Source: Thalassotalea_A litorea (GTDB lineage Bacteria; Pseudomonadota; Gammaproteobacteria; Enterobacterales; Alteromonadaceae). From it: a DNA stretch of 50,812 nucleotides. Position 1 is the first letter of the stretch; every line of letters starts with the position of its first letter. Shown here one piece after another: positions 16,600-26,089 of the stretch. A model generated the notes under the pieces. It was given only the letters and a program-made list of their open reading frames with translations. It made no database searches and was not told the DNA's origin. The stretch covers positions 1 to 50,812 of the forward strand of contig NZ_JBHZSG010000022.1 in the NCBI RefSeq assembly GCF_043642205.1, given 5' to 3'. Made by a program: the position numbers and the translations under genes.

Positions 16600-16614
16600 T
16601 TGCTTTTTCTTCCA
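16600..16614 (+). repeat. 15-bp direct repeat, right copy
   Basis: Identical to 16229-16243 (TTGCTTTTTCTTCCA). The stretch from here to nuoA (16615-16792) is pyrimidine-rich at first (ACCACCTCCCACC...) and then AT-rich. It should hold the nuo promoter, but I see no convincing -35/-10 pair. Confidence 0.8.
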
Positions 16615-16792
16615 TTTACCACCTCCCACCTTCGATCTCCAACGCATACTTCTCGCCCCTAACTTGTTGCTTTTCCGATTTTTTGTCTATTCTTTAAGCA
16701 ATAACAATTAATCGACCGATTTCCTTATCCGGACATTGGTCAAGATAGTTTGTCGCCTATGCTGTTTTATCGGGTTTGGTTGTCTATCGTTA

Positions 16793-17221
16793 ATGGTGAG
16801 ACCCGGCGTGACAACAGAAAACGTACTGGCAACAAACATCGATCAAATCTGGCCAATCGCCAGCTACTTCGCAATTCTCGTTGGATTATTGCTAGGGATG
16901 CTCGCGCTCGCCATGTTTTTGGGGCCGAAAACTCAGCGGCGCCACACCCACACCCCTTATGAATCAGGCATCATTGCCGTTGATGCCCCTAAAACCCGAT
17001 TTACCAATCACTTTTTTCTTTACGCGATCTTCTTTGTCATTTTTGATTTGGAAACCATTTTCTTATTTGCCTGGGTTATTGCATTTGATGAGAGCGGGAT
17101 GGCGGGGTTTATTGAGGCCAGTATTTTTATCACAATTTTACTCGCCGCACTGATTTATATATGGCGAATCGGTGCATTGGAGTTAGTTCGTAAACATCGG
17201 CCCGCCAGAATGAGGCAATAA
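16793..17221 (+). CDS. nuoA: NADH-quinone oxidoreductase subunit A
   Basis: A membrane subunit of complex I with three transmembrane helices (about 25-45, 70-90 and 97-117 of the 142-residue product). The family signature YESGI (residues 56-60) and the conserved FFVIFDLETIFLFAW segment are clear. The frame is open back to TTG 16736, but the extra residues do not look like NuoA and the ATG at 16793 gives the normal length. The ribosome-binding site is poor for every candidate start, so the exact start is uncertain. First gene of the nuo operon. Confidence 0.92.
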   Translation: MVRPGVTTENVLATNIDQIWPIASYFAILVGLLLGMLALAMFLGPKTQRRHTHTPYESGIIAVDAPKTRFTNHFFLYAIFFVIFDLETIFLFAWVIAFDESGMAGFIEASIFITILLAALIYIWRIGALELVRKHRPARMRQ

Positions 17222-17224
17222 CAT

Positions 17225-17863
17225 ATGGAATGGTCCTTAACCAAAGCGGAACTGGACAAACAAATGTCAGCAGCCAAGCAAGTTGCCGAAGAAGATCTGA
17301 AACGTTCGGTACTATTTGCCAAACTTGATGACATGGTTAACTGGGGCCGGAAAAATTCTATCTGGCCTTTTAACTTTGGCCTGTCCTGTTGTTATGTGGA
17401 AATGGCCACCAGTTTCACCTCCCGCCATGATATTGCTCGATTTGGAGCGGAAGTTATTCGGGCGACGCCGCGACAAGCTGACCTGATGGTTATCTCAGGC
17501 ACCTGTTTTCGTAAAATGGCACCGGTGATTCGACACTTATACGATCAATTGCTGGAACCTCGCTGGATCATTTCCATGGGCTCATGCGCCAATTCCGGTG
17601 GTATGTATGACATCTATTCTGTTGTGCAGGGGGTAGATAAATTTATCCCTGTCGATGTCTATGTACCGGGCTGTCCACCGCGACCGGAAGCATTAATGGA
17701 AGGATTATTATTACTGCAGCAAAAAATAGCTCACCAACCCAGACCGTTAAGCTATGTCGTCCAAGAGCAAACGGTTCAGGAGATTGCTAAACCTTCCCTG
17801 CGTGATATCAAGCATGAACACAGAATTCATGTTAAAAACCTGCCGGAGCCTGATCAGATATGA
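17225..17863 (+). CDS. nuoB: NADH-quinone oxidoreductase subunit B
   Basis: A 212-residue peripheral subunit that holds iron-sulfur cluster N2, the last electron donor to quinone. The four cluster ligands are in place: the tandem Cys55-Cys56 (FGLSCCYVEM), Cys121 (MGSCANSGG) and Cys150 (VPGCPPRPEAL). Their spacing is identical to E. coli NuoB (63, 64, 129, 158). It begins three bases after nuoA and overlaps nuoCD by four (ATGA). Confidence 0.97.
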   Translation: MEWSLTKAELDKQMSAAKQVAEEDLKRSVLFAKLDDMVNWGRKNSIWPFNFGLSCCYVEMATSFTSRHDIARFGAEVIRATPRQADLMVISGTCFRKMAPVIRHLYDQLLEPRWIISMGSCANSGGMYDIYSVVQGVDKFIPVDVYVPGCPPRPEALMEGLLLLQQKIAHQPRPLSYVVQEQTVQEIAKPSLRDIKHEHRIHVKNLPEPDQI

Positions 17864-19650
17864 ATCAGAGCAATGAGGTTAACAATATAAGCGAATGGCA
17901 TCCGGGGGATGACTATACGCTGCGTGACGAAATTGCCCATATAAACTCTGACCTTGGTTTACAGGAACAGCAAGTCCAGGATCAAATTGAAACCTATTGG
18001 CTGGAAAAGTCGCAGTTGCTGAGTTTGATGCAATTGTTAAAACAACAAATCCCCAATGGTTTTGATATGTGTTTTGATCTGTTTGCCGTTGATGAACGGG
18101 TCCGGGAGAATAAACTGGCCAGTAGTTGTGAAGATTTCACGCTGGTCTATCATCTACGTTCAATGAAACGCAATCAGGATATTCGTATCAAGGTTGCACT
18201 GTCTGAACCTGATAAAACCATCGAAAGTGTTTGTGGTATATGGGCAAACGCTAACTGGTACGAACGAGAAGTTTGGGACATGTTTGGTATCCGATTTACC
18301 AATCATCCTCATCTGGCTCGGATCCTGATGCCGCCTACCTGGGTCGGTCATCCATTGCTCAAAGATCATCCCGCCAGAGCGACGGAAATGGAACCGTTTA
18401 CCCTGACCGATAAACAACAAGACATTGAGCAGCAGGCTTTGAAGTTTCGCCCGGAAGACTGGGGCATGAAGCGCCAAAGTGCCGATGCCGATTTCACCTT
18501 TTTAAACCTCGGACCCAATCATCCTTCCGTTCATGGGGCGTTTCGTATTGTTCTGCAAATGGAAGGTGAAGAAATTGTCGATTGCGTGCCCGACATTGGT
18601 TATCACCACCGCGGCGCTGAAAAAATGGGCGAGCGTCAATCCTGGCATAGCTACATACCCTATACCGACCGCATCGATTATCTCGGGGGAGTGATGAATA
18701 ACTTCCCCTACGTTATGGCCGTTGAAAAACTGGCCGGAATCGAGGTCCCGGAACGCGCGAAAATGATCCGCATTATGACGGCGGAAATGTTCCGAATTCT
18801 GAGCCATCTGTTGTTTTATGGCACCTTTGCCCAGGATGTCGGGGCACTGTCACCAATATTTTATATGTTTATCGATCGTGAAAAGCTGTTTGCCATCGTC
18901 GAAGCCATTACCGGGGCGCGTATGCACCCAAGCTATTTTCGCATTGGTGGAGTGGCTATGGATTTGCCAAAAGGCTGGGATACCCTGGTTCGTGAATACG
19001 TCAACTATCTGCCAAAACGCCTTGATGAATATGAAAAAATGGTTATGCAAAACCGTTTGCTTAAGGCTAGAACCGTCAATGTCGGCGCGTATACCACCGA
19101 GGAAGCCATCGAATATGGCGTTACTGGTCCGGGTTTGCGTGCCACGGGATACTCCTGGGATCTTCGTAAGCAACGCCCGTATAGCGGTTACGACCAGTTT
19201 GAGTTTGATGTACCGATTGGCCACAACGGCGATAGTTATGATCGGTGCCGGGTTCGGGTCGAAGAAATGCGTCAAAGCATCCGTATCATAGAACAATGCC
19301 TGAACAATATGCCTGCAGGCCCCTATAAAGCGCAACATCCGCAAACAACGCCGCCGGACAAGCGTTACACCATGCAAGATATTGACACTTTGATACCGCA
19401 TTTCGTCAACGTGTCATGGGGACCCGTGATCCCTGCCGGCGAGGTAAGCGTGAGTGTCGAAGCTACCAAAGGCATCATGGCTTACCATCTGGTTAGCGAT
19501 GGTTCAACCATCAGTTATCGGACCCGAATTCGTACTCCGTCTTTTGCCCATTTACAAATGCTGCCATTGATATCCAAAGGGCAAATGGTTGCCGATTTGA
19601 TCGCGACGCTCGGCAGTATTGATTACGTCATGGCCGATGTCGACAGATAA
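17860..19650 (+). CDS. nuoCD: NADH-quinone oxidoreductase fused subunit C/D
   Basis: A 596-residue fusion of NuoC (about 1-190, ending near the NWYEREVWDMFGIRF and DHPARATEMEPF segments) with NuoD (about 205-596). NuoD carries LNLGPNHPSVHGAFR and HHRGAEKMGE, which line the quinone pocket next to cluster N2. The fusion is the rule in enterobacteria and many other gammaproteobacteria, and the length equals the E. coli fusion (about 600). It overlaps nuoB by four bases. Confidence 0.97.
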   Translation: MNQSNEVNNISEWHPGDDYTLRDEIAHINSDLGLQEQQVQDQIETYWLEKSQLLSLMQLLKQQIPNGFDMCFDLFAVDERVRENKLASSCEDFTLVYHLRSMKRNQDIRIKVALSEPDKTIESVCGIWANANWYEREVWDMFGIRFTNHPHLARILMPPTWVGHPLLKDHPARATEMEPFTLTDKQQDIEQQALKFRPEDWGMKRQSADADFTFLNLGPNHPSVHGAFRIVLQMEGEEIVDCVPDIGYHHRGAEKMGERQSWHSYIPYTDRIDYLGGVMNNFPYVMAVEKLAGIEVPERAKMIRIMTAEMFRILSHLLFYGTFAQDVGALSPIFYMFIDREKLFAIVEAITGARMHPSYFRIGGVAMDLPKGWDTLVREYVNYLPKRLDEYEKMVMQNRLLKARTVNVGAYTTEEAIEYGVTGPGLRATGYSWDLRKQRPYSGYDQFEFDVPIGHNGDSYDRCRVRVEEMRQSIRIIEQCLNNMPAGPYKAQHPQTTPPDKRYTMQDIDTLIPHFVNVSWGPVIPAGEVSVSVEATKGIMAYHLVSDGSTISYRTRIRTPSFAHLQMLPLISKGQMVADLIATLGSIDYVMADVDR

Positions 19651-19693
19651 GGAAAATCATTGCAATGAAGCGAAATCACATAAGGAAATCTCA

Positions 19694-20266
19694 GTGTCAC
19701 TAGCAACACAATTACCCCGTGTCGGGGAAGGCAATATTGATATTCATTACCTGAATTATCGGGACTATCTGAGCGTGGAAGAAATCGAGGCGATTGAGCA
19801 TGAAGTTACGATCATGGGCCGACGCCATGCCGCCGGCATCGAGGCGCTAAAGCTGGTCCAGAAAAATCGCGGCTGGATATCCGATGAAAGCCTGTATGCA
19901 ATTGCCGATTTATTGCAAATGAGCGCCAGTCAACTCGAGGGCATCGCTACCTTCTACAACCTGATTTATCGGCAACCGGTTGGGCGTTACGTCATCCATA
20001 TTTGTGATTCGATCAGTTGCTACCTTACCGGTTATCAGGCGGTCAGCAATGCGATAAAAGACCACTTAGGCATCGATTATGGGCAAACGACTGACGATGG
20101 CATGTTTACCCTGCTAACCAATGCGTGTCTGGGCAGTTGCGATAAAGCACCTGCGATGAAGATTGGTGAAGATCACTTCGAACAGTTAACCCCGCAATCT
20201 GCATGTGAAATTCTGCAACAACTGCAGCAGGAGTTACCAAAAGATACGCCAAACCCAAGAGAATAA
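19694..20266 (+). CDS. nuoE: NADH-quinone oxidoreductase subunit E
   Basis: A thioredoxin-like subunit with the [2Fe-2S] cluster N1a. With this start (190 residues) the ligands are Cys104, Cys109 (ICDSISC), Cys145 and Cys149 (CLGSC), with the same spacing as E. coli (92, 97, 133, 137). I chose GTG 19694 because AAGGA lies 7 bases upstream. An in-frame ATG at 19637 would overlap nuoCD by 14 bases and add 19 residues, and cannot be excluded. The C-terminal 20 residues beyond the family core are hydrophilic. Confidence 0.93.
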   Translation: MSLATQLPRVGEGNIDIHYLNYRDYLSVEEIEAIEHEVTIMGRRHAAGIEALKLVQKNRGWISDESLYAIADLLQMSASQLEGIATFYNLIYRQPVGRYVIHICDSISCYLTGYQAVSNAIKDHLGIDYGQTTDDGMFTLLTNACLGSCDKAPAMKIGEDHFEQLTPQSACEILQQLQQELPKDTPNPRE

Positions 20267-20277
20267 ACGAGGCACTG

Positions 20278-21576
20278 ATGACCACAGACAAGCCACTAAC
20301 ACAACACATTAACCTGGTACAGCCACTGGCGATGGCGGATTATGTTGAGGTTGGGGGTTATCAAAGTGTTAACAAAGCCTTACAACACATGTCGGCTCAG
20401 GACGTGATGGCGGTGGTAAAATCATCCGGTTTAAAAGGGCGTGGCGGCGCGGGGTTTCCCACGGCGATGAAATGGAGTTTTGTGCCGGACTTTGAACCCG
20501 ATGACCCCCGATACTCTCAAGATAAATATTTAATTTGTAATGCCGATGAAATGGAGCCCGGAACCTTTAAGGATCGTTGGCTGCTCGAAGGTGTACCGCA
20601 TCAATTAATCGAATCGATGATCATTGCCAGTTATGCCATCGGTGCCAACAAAGCTTTTATTTTTCTACGCGGCGAATATCACTTAGCGGCAAGGCGTTTG
20701 CAACACGCCATTGATGAGGCCTACAAGCATGGCTTCCTTGGTAGCAATATTGTGCAAAGTGGTTACCATTTGGATATTTATCTGCATACCAGTGCCGGCC
20801 GATATATTTGTGGCGAAGAAACCGCATTAATTAATGCCCTGGAAGGCCAAAGAGCCAATCCCAGAGCTAAACCACCATTTCCACAAGTCAGTGGTTTGTT
20901 TGGCAAGCCTACCATAGTAAACAATGTCGAAACCTTATCGAACCTACCGCACATTATTAATCAGGGCGCCGACTGGTTTAAAGAACTTTCCAATAACCAG
21001 GATGCGGGTACCAAAATCTATGGCGCTAGTGGCCGGGTGCAACGACCGGGCTTGTGGGAGTTACCAATGGGGATCACGGTACGTGAACTGCTCTATGATC
21101 ATGCGGGTGGTTTGCAATCGGGCCTTAACCTTAAAGGGTTTCTACCCGGTGGCGCATCAACGGATTTTCTAACGGCAGAACATTTGGATCTGGTGATGGG
21201 GTATGACGAAGTCAGTCAGGCAGGCAGTCGCCTGGGGACCGGTGGGATCATTGTTCTTGATGACCGTAATTGCCCGGTAGGTATGGTGCTCAATCTTCTG
21301 AAATTTTTTGCTCAGGAATCTTGCGGCTTTTGCACCCCTTGTCGTGACGGTACGGCCTGGGTGGTGGAAACCTTAACGCGGATTGAGCAAGGTCAGGGTA
21401 ACAAGCAAGACCTCGATAGTTTACACAAGCTGTGTGATTTTATGTGGCTTGGAAAAACTCATTGTGCGCTGGCGCCCGGGGCCGTAGAGCCCTTGCAAAG
21501 CGCATTAAAATACTTCCACGATGATTTCGAACAGCATATAGACAAGCATTGCTGTCCTTATCATGGCCATCATTAA
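20278..21576 (+). CDS. nuoF: NADH-quinone oxidoreductase subunit F (NADH/FMN binding)
   Basis: A 432-residue subunit that oxidises NADH with FMN and passes electrons to cluster N3. Visible motifs: the glycine-rich FMN/NADH loop GRGGAGFPTAMKW (about 54-66), GRYICGEETALINALEG, and the cluster ligands Cys349, Cys352, Cys355 (CGFCTPC) plus Cys396 (HCALAPGA). The ligand spacing is identical to E. coli NuoF (351, 354, 357, 398). It starts 11 bases after nuoE. The C terminus has a His/Cys-rich tail (HIDKHCCPYHGHH) that is not a family feature. Confidence 0.97.
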   Translation: MTTDKPLTQHINLVQPLAMADYVEVGGYQSVNKALQHMSAQDVMAVVKSSGLKGRGGAGFPTAMKWSFVPDFEPDDPRYSQDKYLICNADEMEPGTFKDRWLLEGVPHQLIESMIIASYAIGANKAFIFLRGEYHLAARRLQHAIDEAYKHGFLGSNIVQSGYHLDIYLHTSAGRYICGEETALINALEGQRANPRAKPPFPQVSGLFGKPTIVNNVETLSNLPHIINQGADWFKELSNNQDAGTKIYGASGRVQRPGLWELPMGITVRELLYDHAGGLQSGLNLKGFLPGGASTDFLTAEHLDLVMGYDEVSQAGSRLGTGGIIVLDDRNCPVGMVLNLLKFFAQESCGFCTPCRDGTAWVVETLTRIEQGQGNKQDLDSLHKLCDFMWLGKTHCALAPGAVEPLQSALKYFHDDFEQHIDKHCCPYHGHH

Positions 21577-21591
21577 CGGGAAATTTATAGA

Positions 21592-24555
21592 ATGGATAAA
21601 TTTCAACCAGATACATCGGCACAGCAATCAAAAAGCCCGGAATTAGTGACCGTACACCTTGATGGCCAGGCGTTGCAATTACCAAAAGGCGAAAATCTGT
21701 TGGCAGCGATTTTGTCGCAAAAATTCAATTTACCTTATTTCTGCTGGCACCCGTCAATGGGCTCCATCGGTGCCTGCCGTCAATGTGCACTTACCCTGTT
21801 TACGGATGAAACACAGCAACGGGGTAAAACCATTATGGCATGCATGACTCCCGTCGCCGATGGCATGTACGTTGGGTTAGAGCATGCTCCCGCCGCTGAA
21901 TTTCGCGAGCAGGTGATTGCAGCAATGATGACCAATCATCCCCATGATTGTCCTGTGTGTGGTGAGGGGGGAGCCTGTCATTTGCAAGATATGACGGTAA
22001 TGACGGGGCATTCACAGCGTCAGTATCAAGGGCTTAAACGCACCTTTACCAATCAATATTTAGGACCTCTGGTCAATCATGAAATGAATCGCTGTATCAC
22101 CTGCTATCGCTGTGAACGCTTTTATAAAGATTATGCCGGCGGGAAAGATTTCGCCGCTTGCGGATCGAAAAATCAGGTGTATTTTGGTCGTCAACAAGAT
22201 GGCGTGCTGGAAAGTGAGTTTGCGGGAAATCTCGTGGAAGTTTGCCCGACAGGCGTGTTTACCGACAAACCTTTTGCGTCCCACTACACCCGAAAGTGGG
22301 ATTTGCAATCGGCTCCATCCATTTGTCAGGGCTGTTCAGTTGGCTGCAATATCAGCGTTGGTGAGCGCTACGGCAGCGTTCGCCGCGTGATTAATCGCTA
22401 CCACCATGATATCAACGGTTATTTCATCTGCGATAAAGGCAGGTTTGGTTTTTCCTATGTTAACAGTGAATCCAGGATCACCAGCCTATCCGGAATTGAT
22501 GTAGGTAATGATGCTCAGCCTCATGATTTTTCTATTGCTGTGGCCAGACACAAAAGCAAAGCATGTCTGGGAATTGGTTCTGCCAGAGCGAGTCTGGAAA
22601 GTAATGCGGCATTAAAGCAACTGGTTGGCCGCGACAATTTTTGCAGCGGCCTGACGGCACATCAGCAGGCATGTATTCGTGCCTGCCAGTCTTTGATGCA
22701 GCACAAGCAACAGGCAAGTATTCAGGATATTGAACAAAGCGATTGCATTATTGTTTTTGATGAAGATATTACCCAAACCTCTGCCCGTATCGCGCTTGCC
22801 GTGCGTCAGGCAACGCGCAATGCTGCGTTTGATAAAGCTCAGACGTTGGGTATTCCACGCTGGCAGGACGATGCGGTTCGTACTGCCGCACAGGATTTGC
22901 GCTCTGACCTTTTTTTATTGCAAAGCAAAAGCAGTAAACTTGATGATGTTGCAACGTTTAGTACACCACTGCCGCAAGAAACCATCACAGATCTTGCACA
23001 TTCATTAGTGAAATATGGGTTGAATGCGACAAGTGCTGAAGCGCCAATGGTCGCAGCGGAAGATGCACTGTTATCCCGTATTTTAACCGCATTACAACGG
23101 GCGAAACGGCCGTTAATTATTGGCGGTTGCAGTCATTGGCACCTGGAACTACTACAAACCATCGAGCGCCTTGCTGGTGCTGCGCCGAATCACTGGCAGT
23201 TTGCATTATTGCCCGATGCCGTCAATGCTCTGGGTCTGGCCAGCTTAATGGATGAACATACATTAAGCCTGGAGCAGTTGCAGGCCAAAGAGCTGAGTTC
23301 AGCTGCGCTGATTGTTATGGAAAACTCATTGTCCGCCTTGTCCGTTGATCAAAAACAGCAATTGGTTGAGCAATGCGAAACCCTGATAGTCATTGATCAT
23401 ACTCACCATGATTTATCGATCCGGGCCGACATTGTGCTTCCATCTACGGCATTTACCGAAAGTGATGGCGTGGTGGTGAACTATCAGGGATTAGCACAGG
23501 CATTCTTTCGCGTAAAACCGCCAACGATGCCGTTGCGCAGTGCCTGGCAATGGTGTCAGATGCTTGATGATGTGTTTGGTCAGGGCAACTTAAACGGTTT
23601 GCAAAAACTGTCACAATTACGCGCCCACTTTCAGCAAACGCTTGCTGGCTATCCGGATATGAGTGCGCTGTTCGCTGAGCAGTTATTGTTTAAATCGGCG
23701 CGGCAATCGATGCGTTATTCGGGGCGCACGGCGATGATTGCCAACCAAACCGTCCATGAACCTAAGAATCCGGTAGATCCCGATTCCCCGTTTAGCTTTT
23801 CTATGGAAGGACCCGGAAAATTAGATGCTCAGGGGCATGCCTTACCACAGCCGTTTTCCTGGGCTCCGGGCTGGAATTCCAATCAATCGGTGAGTAAATA
23901 TCAGGTTAGCGTTGGCGGTGTGATCAACAATCGAGCGAACCACGTGTACCTTGGCAACGACCAAATAGACAAATTAGATAATTCAGATAATACAGCAGGT
24001 TATGGCGCAAGTGGCGACGCCAGTGCGGATGCCAGACAGCAAGAGCGGCCAGCAACCGAAGCCATAATAGTCGGTAACACAATGTCGCCTATGGTCAGTG
24101 GATTAACGTTCAGGAAATTACCGCATCTGTTTGCAAATGATGAATTTGCCCGCACCATTGCTGAATTCGCCTTGATGGCACCGCCGCCATGTTTGCTTAT
24201 CAATACGGCGGATATGGACAAATTGTCAGCGGCTGATCTAACCAATAAAACAGAGTGCAAAATCAGCCATGTACGTGTCGAACTTGCTGATCAATCATCG
24301 CTTATTTTGCAATTGTTCCCTTGTAGCGATGTTGCCAAAGGGGTGGCATATCTGCATCACCCTAGAGTAAATCACGAGCCCCTGCTTAGTCTGTTGTCGT
24401 CAATATCTGTAGCCACAGCTAATGATATTGAAGCTCATCAGCAGCAACTAAACGACGAGTTACAGCAAATCCTGGAACAAAAAAATCGTAACCTTGCCCG
24501 GCTTCAGAAAACCGATCAGATGATCCCGATTCAGTTTGTCGGGGAGGGACGCTGA
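21592..24555 (+). CDS. nuoG: NADH-quinone oxidoreductase subunit G
   Basis: A 987-residue subunit that carries several iron-sulfur clusters along the peripheral arm. The N-terminal ferredoxin-like [2Fe-2S] domain has Cys51, 62, 65 and 84. HPHDCPVCGEGGACHLQD and the CITCYRCERF segments bind 4Fe-4S clusters. CQGCSVGCNISVGE marks the molybdopterin-oxidoreductase-like domain with its extra cluster (N7). It is about 80 residues longer than E. coli NuoG (908), partly from a polar low-complexity insert near residues 795-825. The stop overlaps the nuoH ATG (TGATG). Confidence 0.96.
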   Translation: MDKFQPDTSAQQSKSPELVTVHLDGQALQLPKGENLLAAILSQKFNLPYFCWHPSMGSIGACRQCALTLFTDETQQRGKTIMACMTPVADGMYVGLEHAPAAEFREQVIAAMMTNHPHDCPVCGEGGACHLQDMTVMTGHSQRQYQGLKRTFTNQYLGPLVNHEMNRCITCYRCERFYKDYAGGKDFAACGSKNQVYFGRQQDGVLESEFAGNLVEVCPTGVFTDKPFASHYTRKWDLQSAPSICQGCSVGCNISVGERYGSVRRVINRYHHDINGYFICDKGRFGFSYVNSESRITSLSGIDVGNDAQPHDFSIAVARHKSKACLGIGSARASLESNAALKQLVGRDNFCSGLTAHQQACIRACQSLMQHKQQASIQDIEQSDCIIVFDEDITQTSARIALAVRQATRNAAFDKAQTLGIPRWQDDAVRTAAQDLRSDLFLLQSKSSKLDDVATFSTPLPQETITDLAHSLVKYGLNATSAEAPMVAAEDALLSRILTALQRAKRPLIIGGCSHWHLELLQTIERLAGAAPNHWQFALLPDAVNALGLASLMDEHTLSLEQLQAKELSSAALIVMENSLSALSVDQKQQLVEQCETLIVIDHTHHDLSIRADIVLPSTAFTESDGVVVNYQGLAQAFFRVKPPTMPLRSAWQWCQMLDDVFGQGNLNGLQKLSQLRAHFQQTLAGYPDMSALFAEQLLFKSARQSMRYSGRTAMIANQTVHEPKNPVDPDSPFSFSMEGPGKLDAQGHALPQPFSWAPGWNSNQSVSKYQVSVGGVINNRANHVYLGNDQIDKLDNSDNTAGYGASGDASADARQQERPATEAIIVGNTMSPMVSGLTFRKLPHLFANDEFARTIAEFALMAPPPCLLINTADMDKLSAADLTNKTECKISHVRVELADQSSLILQLFPCSDVAKGVAYLHHPRVNHEPLLSLLSSISVATANDIEAHQQQLNDELQQILEQKNRNLARLQKTDQMIPIQFVGEGR

Positions 24556-25559
24556 TGGGCTTTATCGAACCTTTATTTCCATTTATTGAAATGACCATTA
24601 TCATTCTGGCATTGATCCTTATTGCCGCTTTTTTGGTCTGGGTGGAGCGGCGCATGATTGGTATTTGGCAGGACCGCTTGGGCCCCAATCGCGTTGGTCC
24701 CGGTGGCGTATTGCAATCGGTTGCCGATCTTCTGAAAATACTCGGTAAAGACGAATTTACCCCTAAGTTTGCCGACAGGTTTACATTCCTGCTTGCGCCA
24801 TTTATTGGCGCGATAACGGTGCTGATGAGCTTTGCGGTAATACCGTTTTCTGAATCGATAGGCGTTAGCGATTTAAATATCGGCTTATTGTTCTTTCTCG
24901 CGATGACGTCACTGGCCGTGTATGGCGTGGTATTGGCGGGATGGTCGTCCCGAAATAAATACGCGCTATTGGGTGGCATGCGCGCTGCAGCGCAAACCAT
25001 CAGTTATGAAGTGTTTATGGGCCTGTCGATGATGGGCGTAGTGCTTTTGGCCGGCAGTTTCAGCTTGCGTGATATTGTTGAAGCGCAACAACAGAGCTGG
25101 TTTATTACCAGTCAGTGGCTTGGTTGTCTGGTGTTTCTGGTTGCCGGTATTGCTGAGAGTCACCGCTTACCTTTCGATTTACCAGAGGCCGAAACCGAAC
25201 TGACGGCAGGGTTTCATACCGAATATTCCGGATTTAAATTCGCATTATTTTTCCTCGGTGAATATTTGGGTGTCACCTTGATTTCGGCGATGACGGTTAT
25301 TTTGTTCTTTGGGGGGTATCTGCCACCTGGGTTTCTTGCTGATACGGCGCTGGCCAATATTCCGGGGATCGTTTGGTTTACGGTTAAAGTCGTTTTCTTC
25401 ATTATGTTTTTTATCCTTCTTCGCACTTCCTTGCCGCGTCCAAGGTTCGATCAATTACTCGCCTTTGGCTGGAAAGTCATGTTGCCCTTATCGCTAATCA
25501 ATTTGCTGTTAACCGCCGTTCTAAGACTAACCGGTGTACTCGGAGGTGCTCATGTTTAG
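24555..25559 (+). CDS. nuoH: NADH-quinone oxidoreductase subunit H
   Basis: A 334-residue membrane subunit (about eight helices) that forms the quinone-access chamber with NuoB and NuoD. Signatures include WVERRMIGIWQDRLGPNRVGP near the N terminus, ESHRLPFDLPEAETELTAGFHTEYSG with its conserved acidic loop, and RTSLPRPRFDQLLAFGWK near the C terminus. Length is close to E. coli (325). It overlaps nuoG by one base and nuoI by eight. Confidence 0.97.
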   Translation: MGFIEPLFPFIEMTIIILALILIAAFLVWVERRMIGIWQDRLGPNRVGPGGVLQSVADLLKILGKDEFTPKFADRFTFLLAPFIGAITVLMSFAVIPFSESIGVSDLNIGLLFFLAMTSLAVYGVVLAGWSSRNKYALLGGMRAAAQTISYEVFMGLSMMGVVLLAGSFSLRDIVEAQQQSWFITSQWLGCLVFLVAGIAESHRLPFDLPEAETELTAGFHTEYSGFKFALFFLGEYLGVTLISAMTVILFFGGYLPPGFLADTALANIPGIVWFTVKVVFFIMFFILLRTSLPRPRFDQLLAFGWKVMLPLSLINLLLTAVLRLTGVLGGAHV

Positions 25560-26067
25560 CCAGTTTCGAACCATGTGGCTGGTGCTTAAGCACACGTTCA
25601 CAAAAGCGGATACGGTCGAATATCCAGAACAAAAGCCGTATCTGGCGCCTCGATACCGTGGCCGTATTGTGCTTACCCGAGACCCTTCTGGTGAAGAACG
25701 TTGTGTCGCCTGTAATTTATGCGCGGTTGCCTGTCCGGTCGATTGTATTTCGTTGCAGCAAACCACGGATGCTGATGGACGCAAACGGCCGGAATTTTTC
25801 CGCATAAATTTTTCCCGCTGCATTCTGTGCGGATTTTGCGAAGAAGCTTGTCCTACCTATGCAATACAGCTCACCCCGGATGTTGAATTAGCCGAATATG
25901 AACGGTCAAATTTAGTGTACGAAAAAGAGCACTTACTCATTGATGGTCCCGGAAAATATCCAGATTACAGTTTTTATCAACATAGCGGCATCGCCATAAA
26001 GTCAAAAGCGAAAGGCGAAGCTCAAGGGGAGAAACCCCCGGTCGATGTCAGGGGATTGATGCCATGA
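25552..26067 (+). CDS. nuoI: NADH-quinone oxidoreductase subunit I
   Basis: A 171-residue subunit with two [4Fe-4S] clusters, N6a and N6b. The two ferredoxin motifs are Cys51, 54, 57, 61 and Cys90, 93, 96, 100. The ATG at 25552 is chosen because GGAGG lies 5 bases upstream; the frame extends upstream only to a GTG inside nuoH. It overlaps nuoH by eight bases. The C terminus (KSKAKGEAQGEKPPVDVRG) is charged and variable. Confidence 0.97.
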   Translation: MFSQFRTMWLVLKHTFTKADTVEYPEQKPYLAPRYRGRIVLTRDPSGEERCVACNLCAVACPVDCISLQQTTDADGRKRPEFFRINFSRCILCGFCEEACPTYAIQLTPDVELAEYERSNLVYEKEHLLIDGPGKYPDYSFYQHSGIAIKSKAKGEAQGEKPPVDVRGLMP

Positions 26068-26089
26068 TACGTATACAGGAAATGAACAC

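Noticed and set aside
16657..16795. Third attC site ending at the GTTAATG that overlaps the nuoA start
   Set aside because: CCCTAAC and GTTAATG could serve as outer boxes, but I found no inner arms that pair between them.
18818..19401. Long frames in other phases inside nuoCD
   Set aside because: They lie wholly within a strongly conserved gene and have no independent support.
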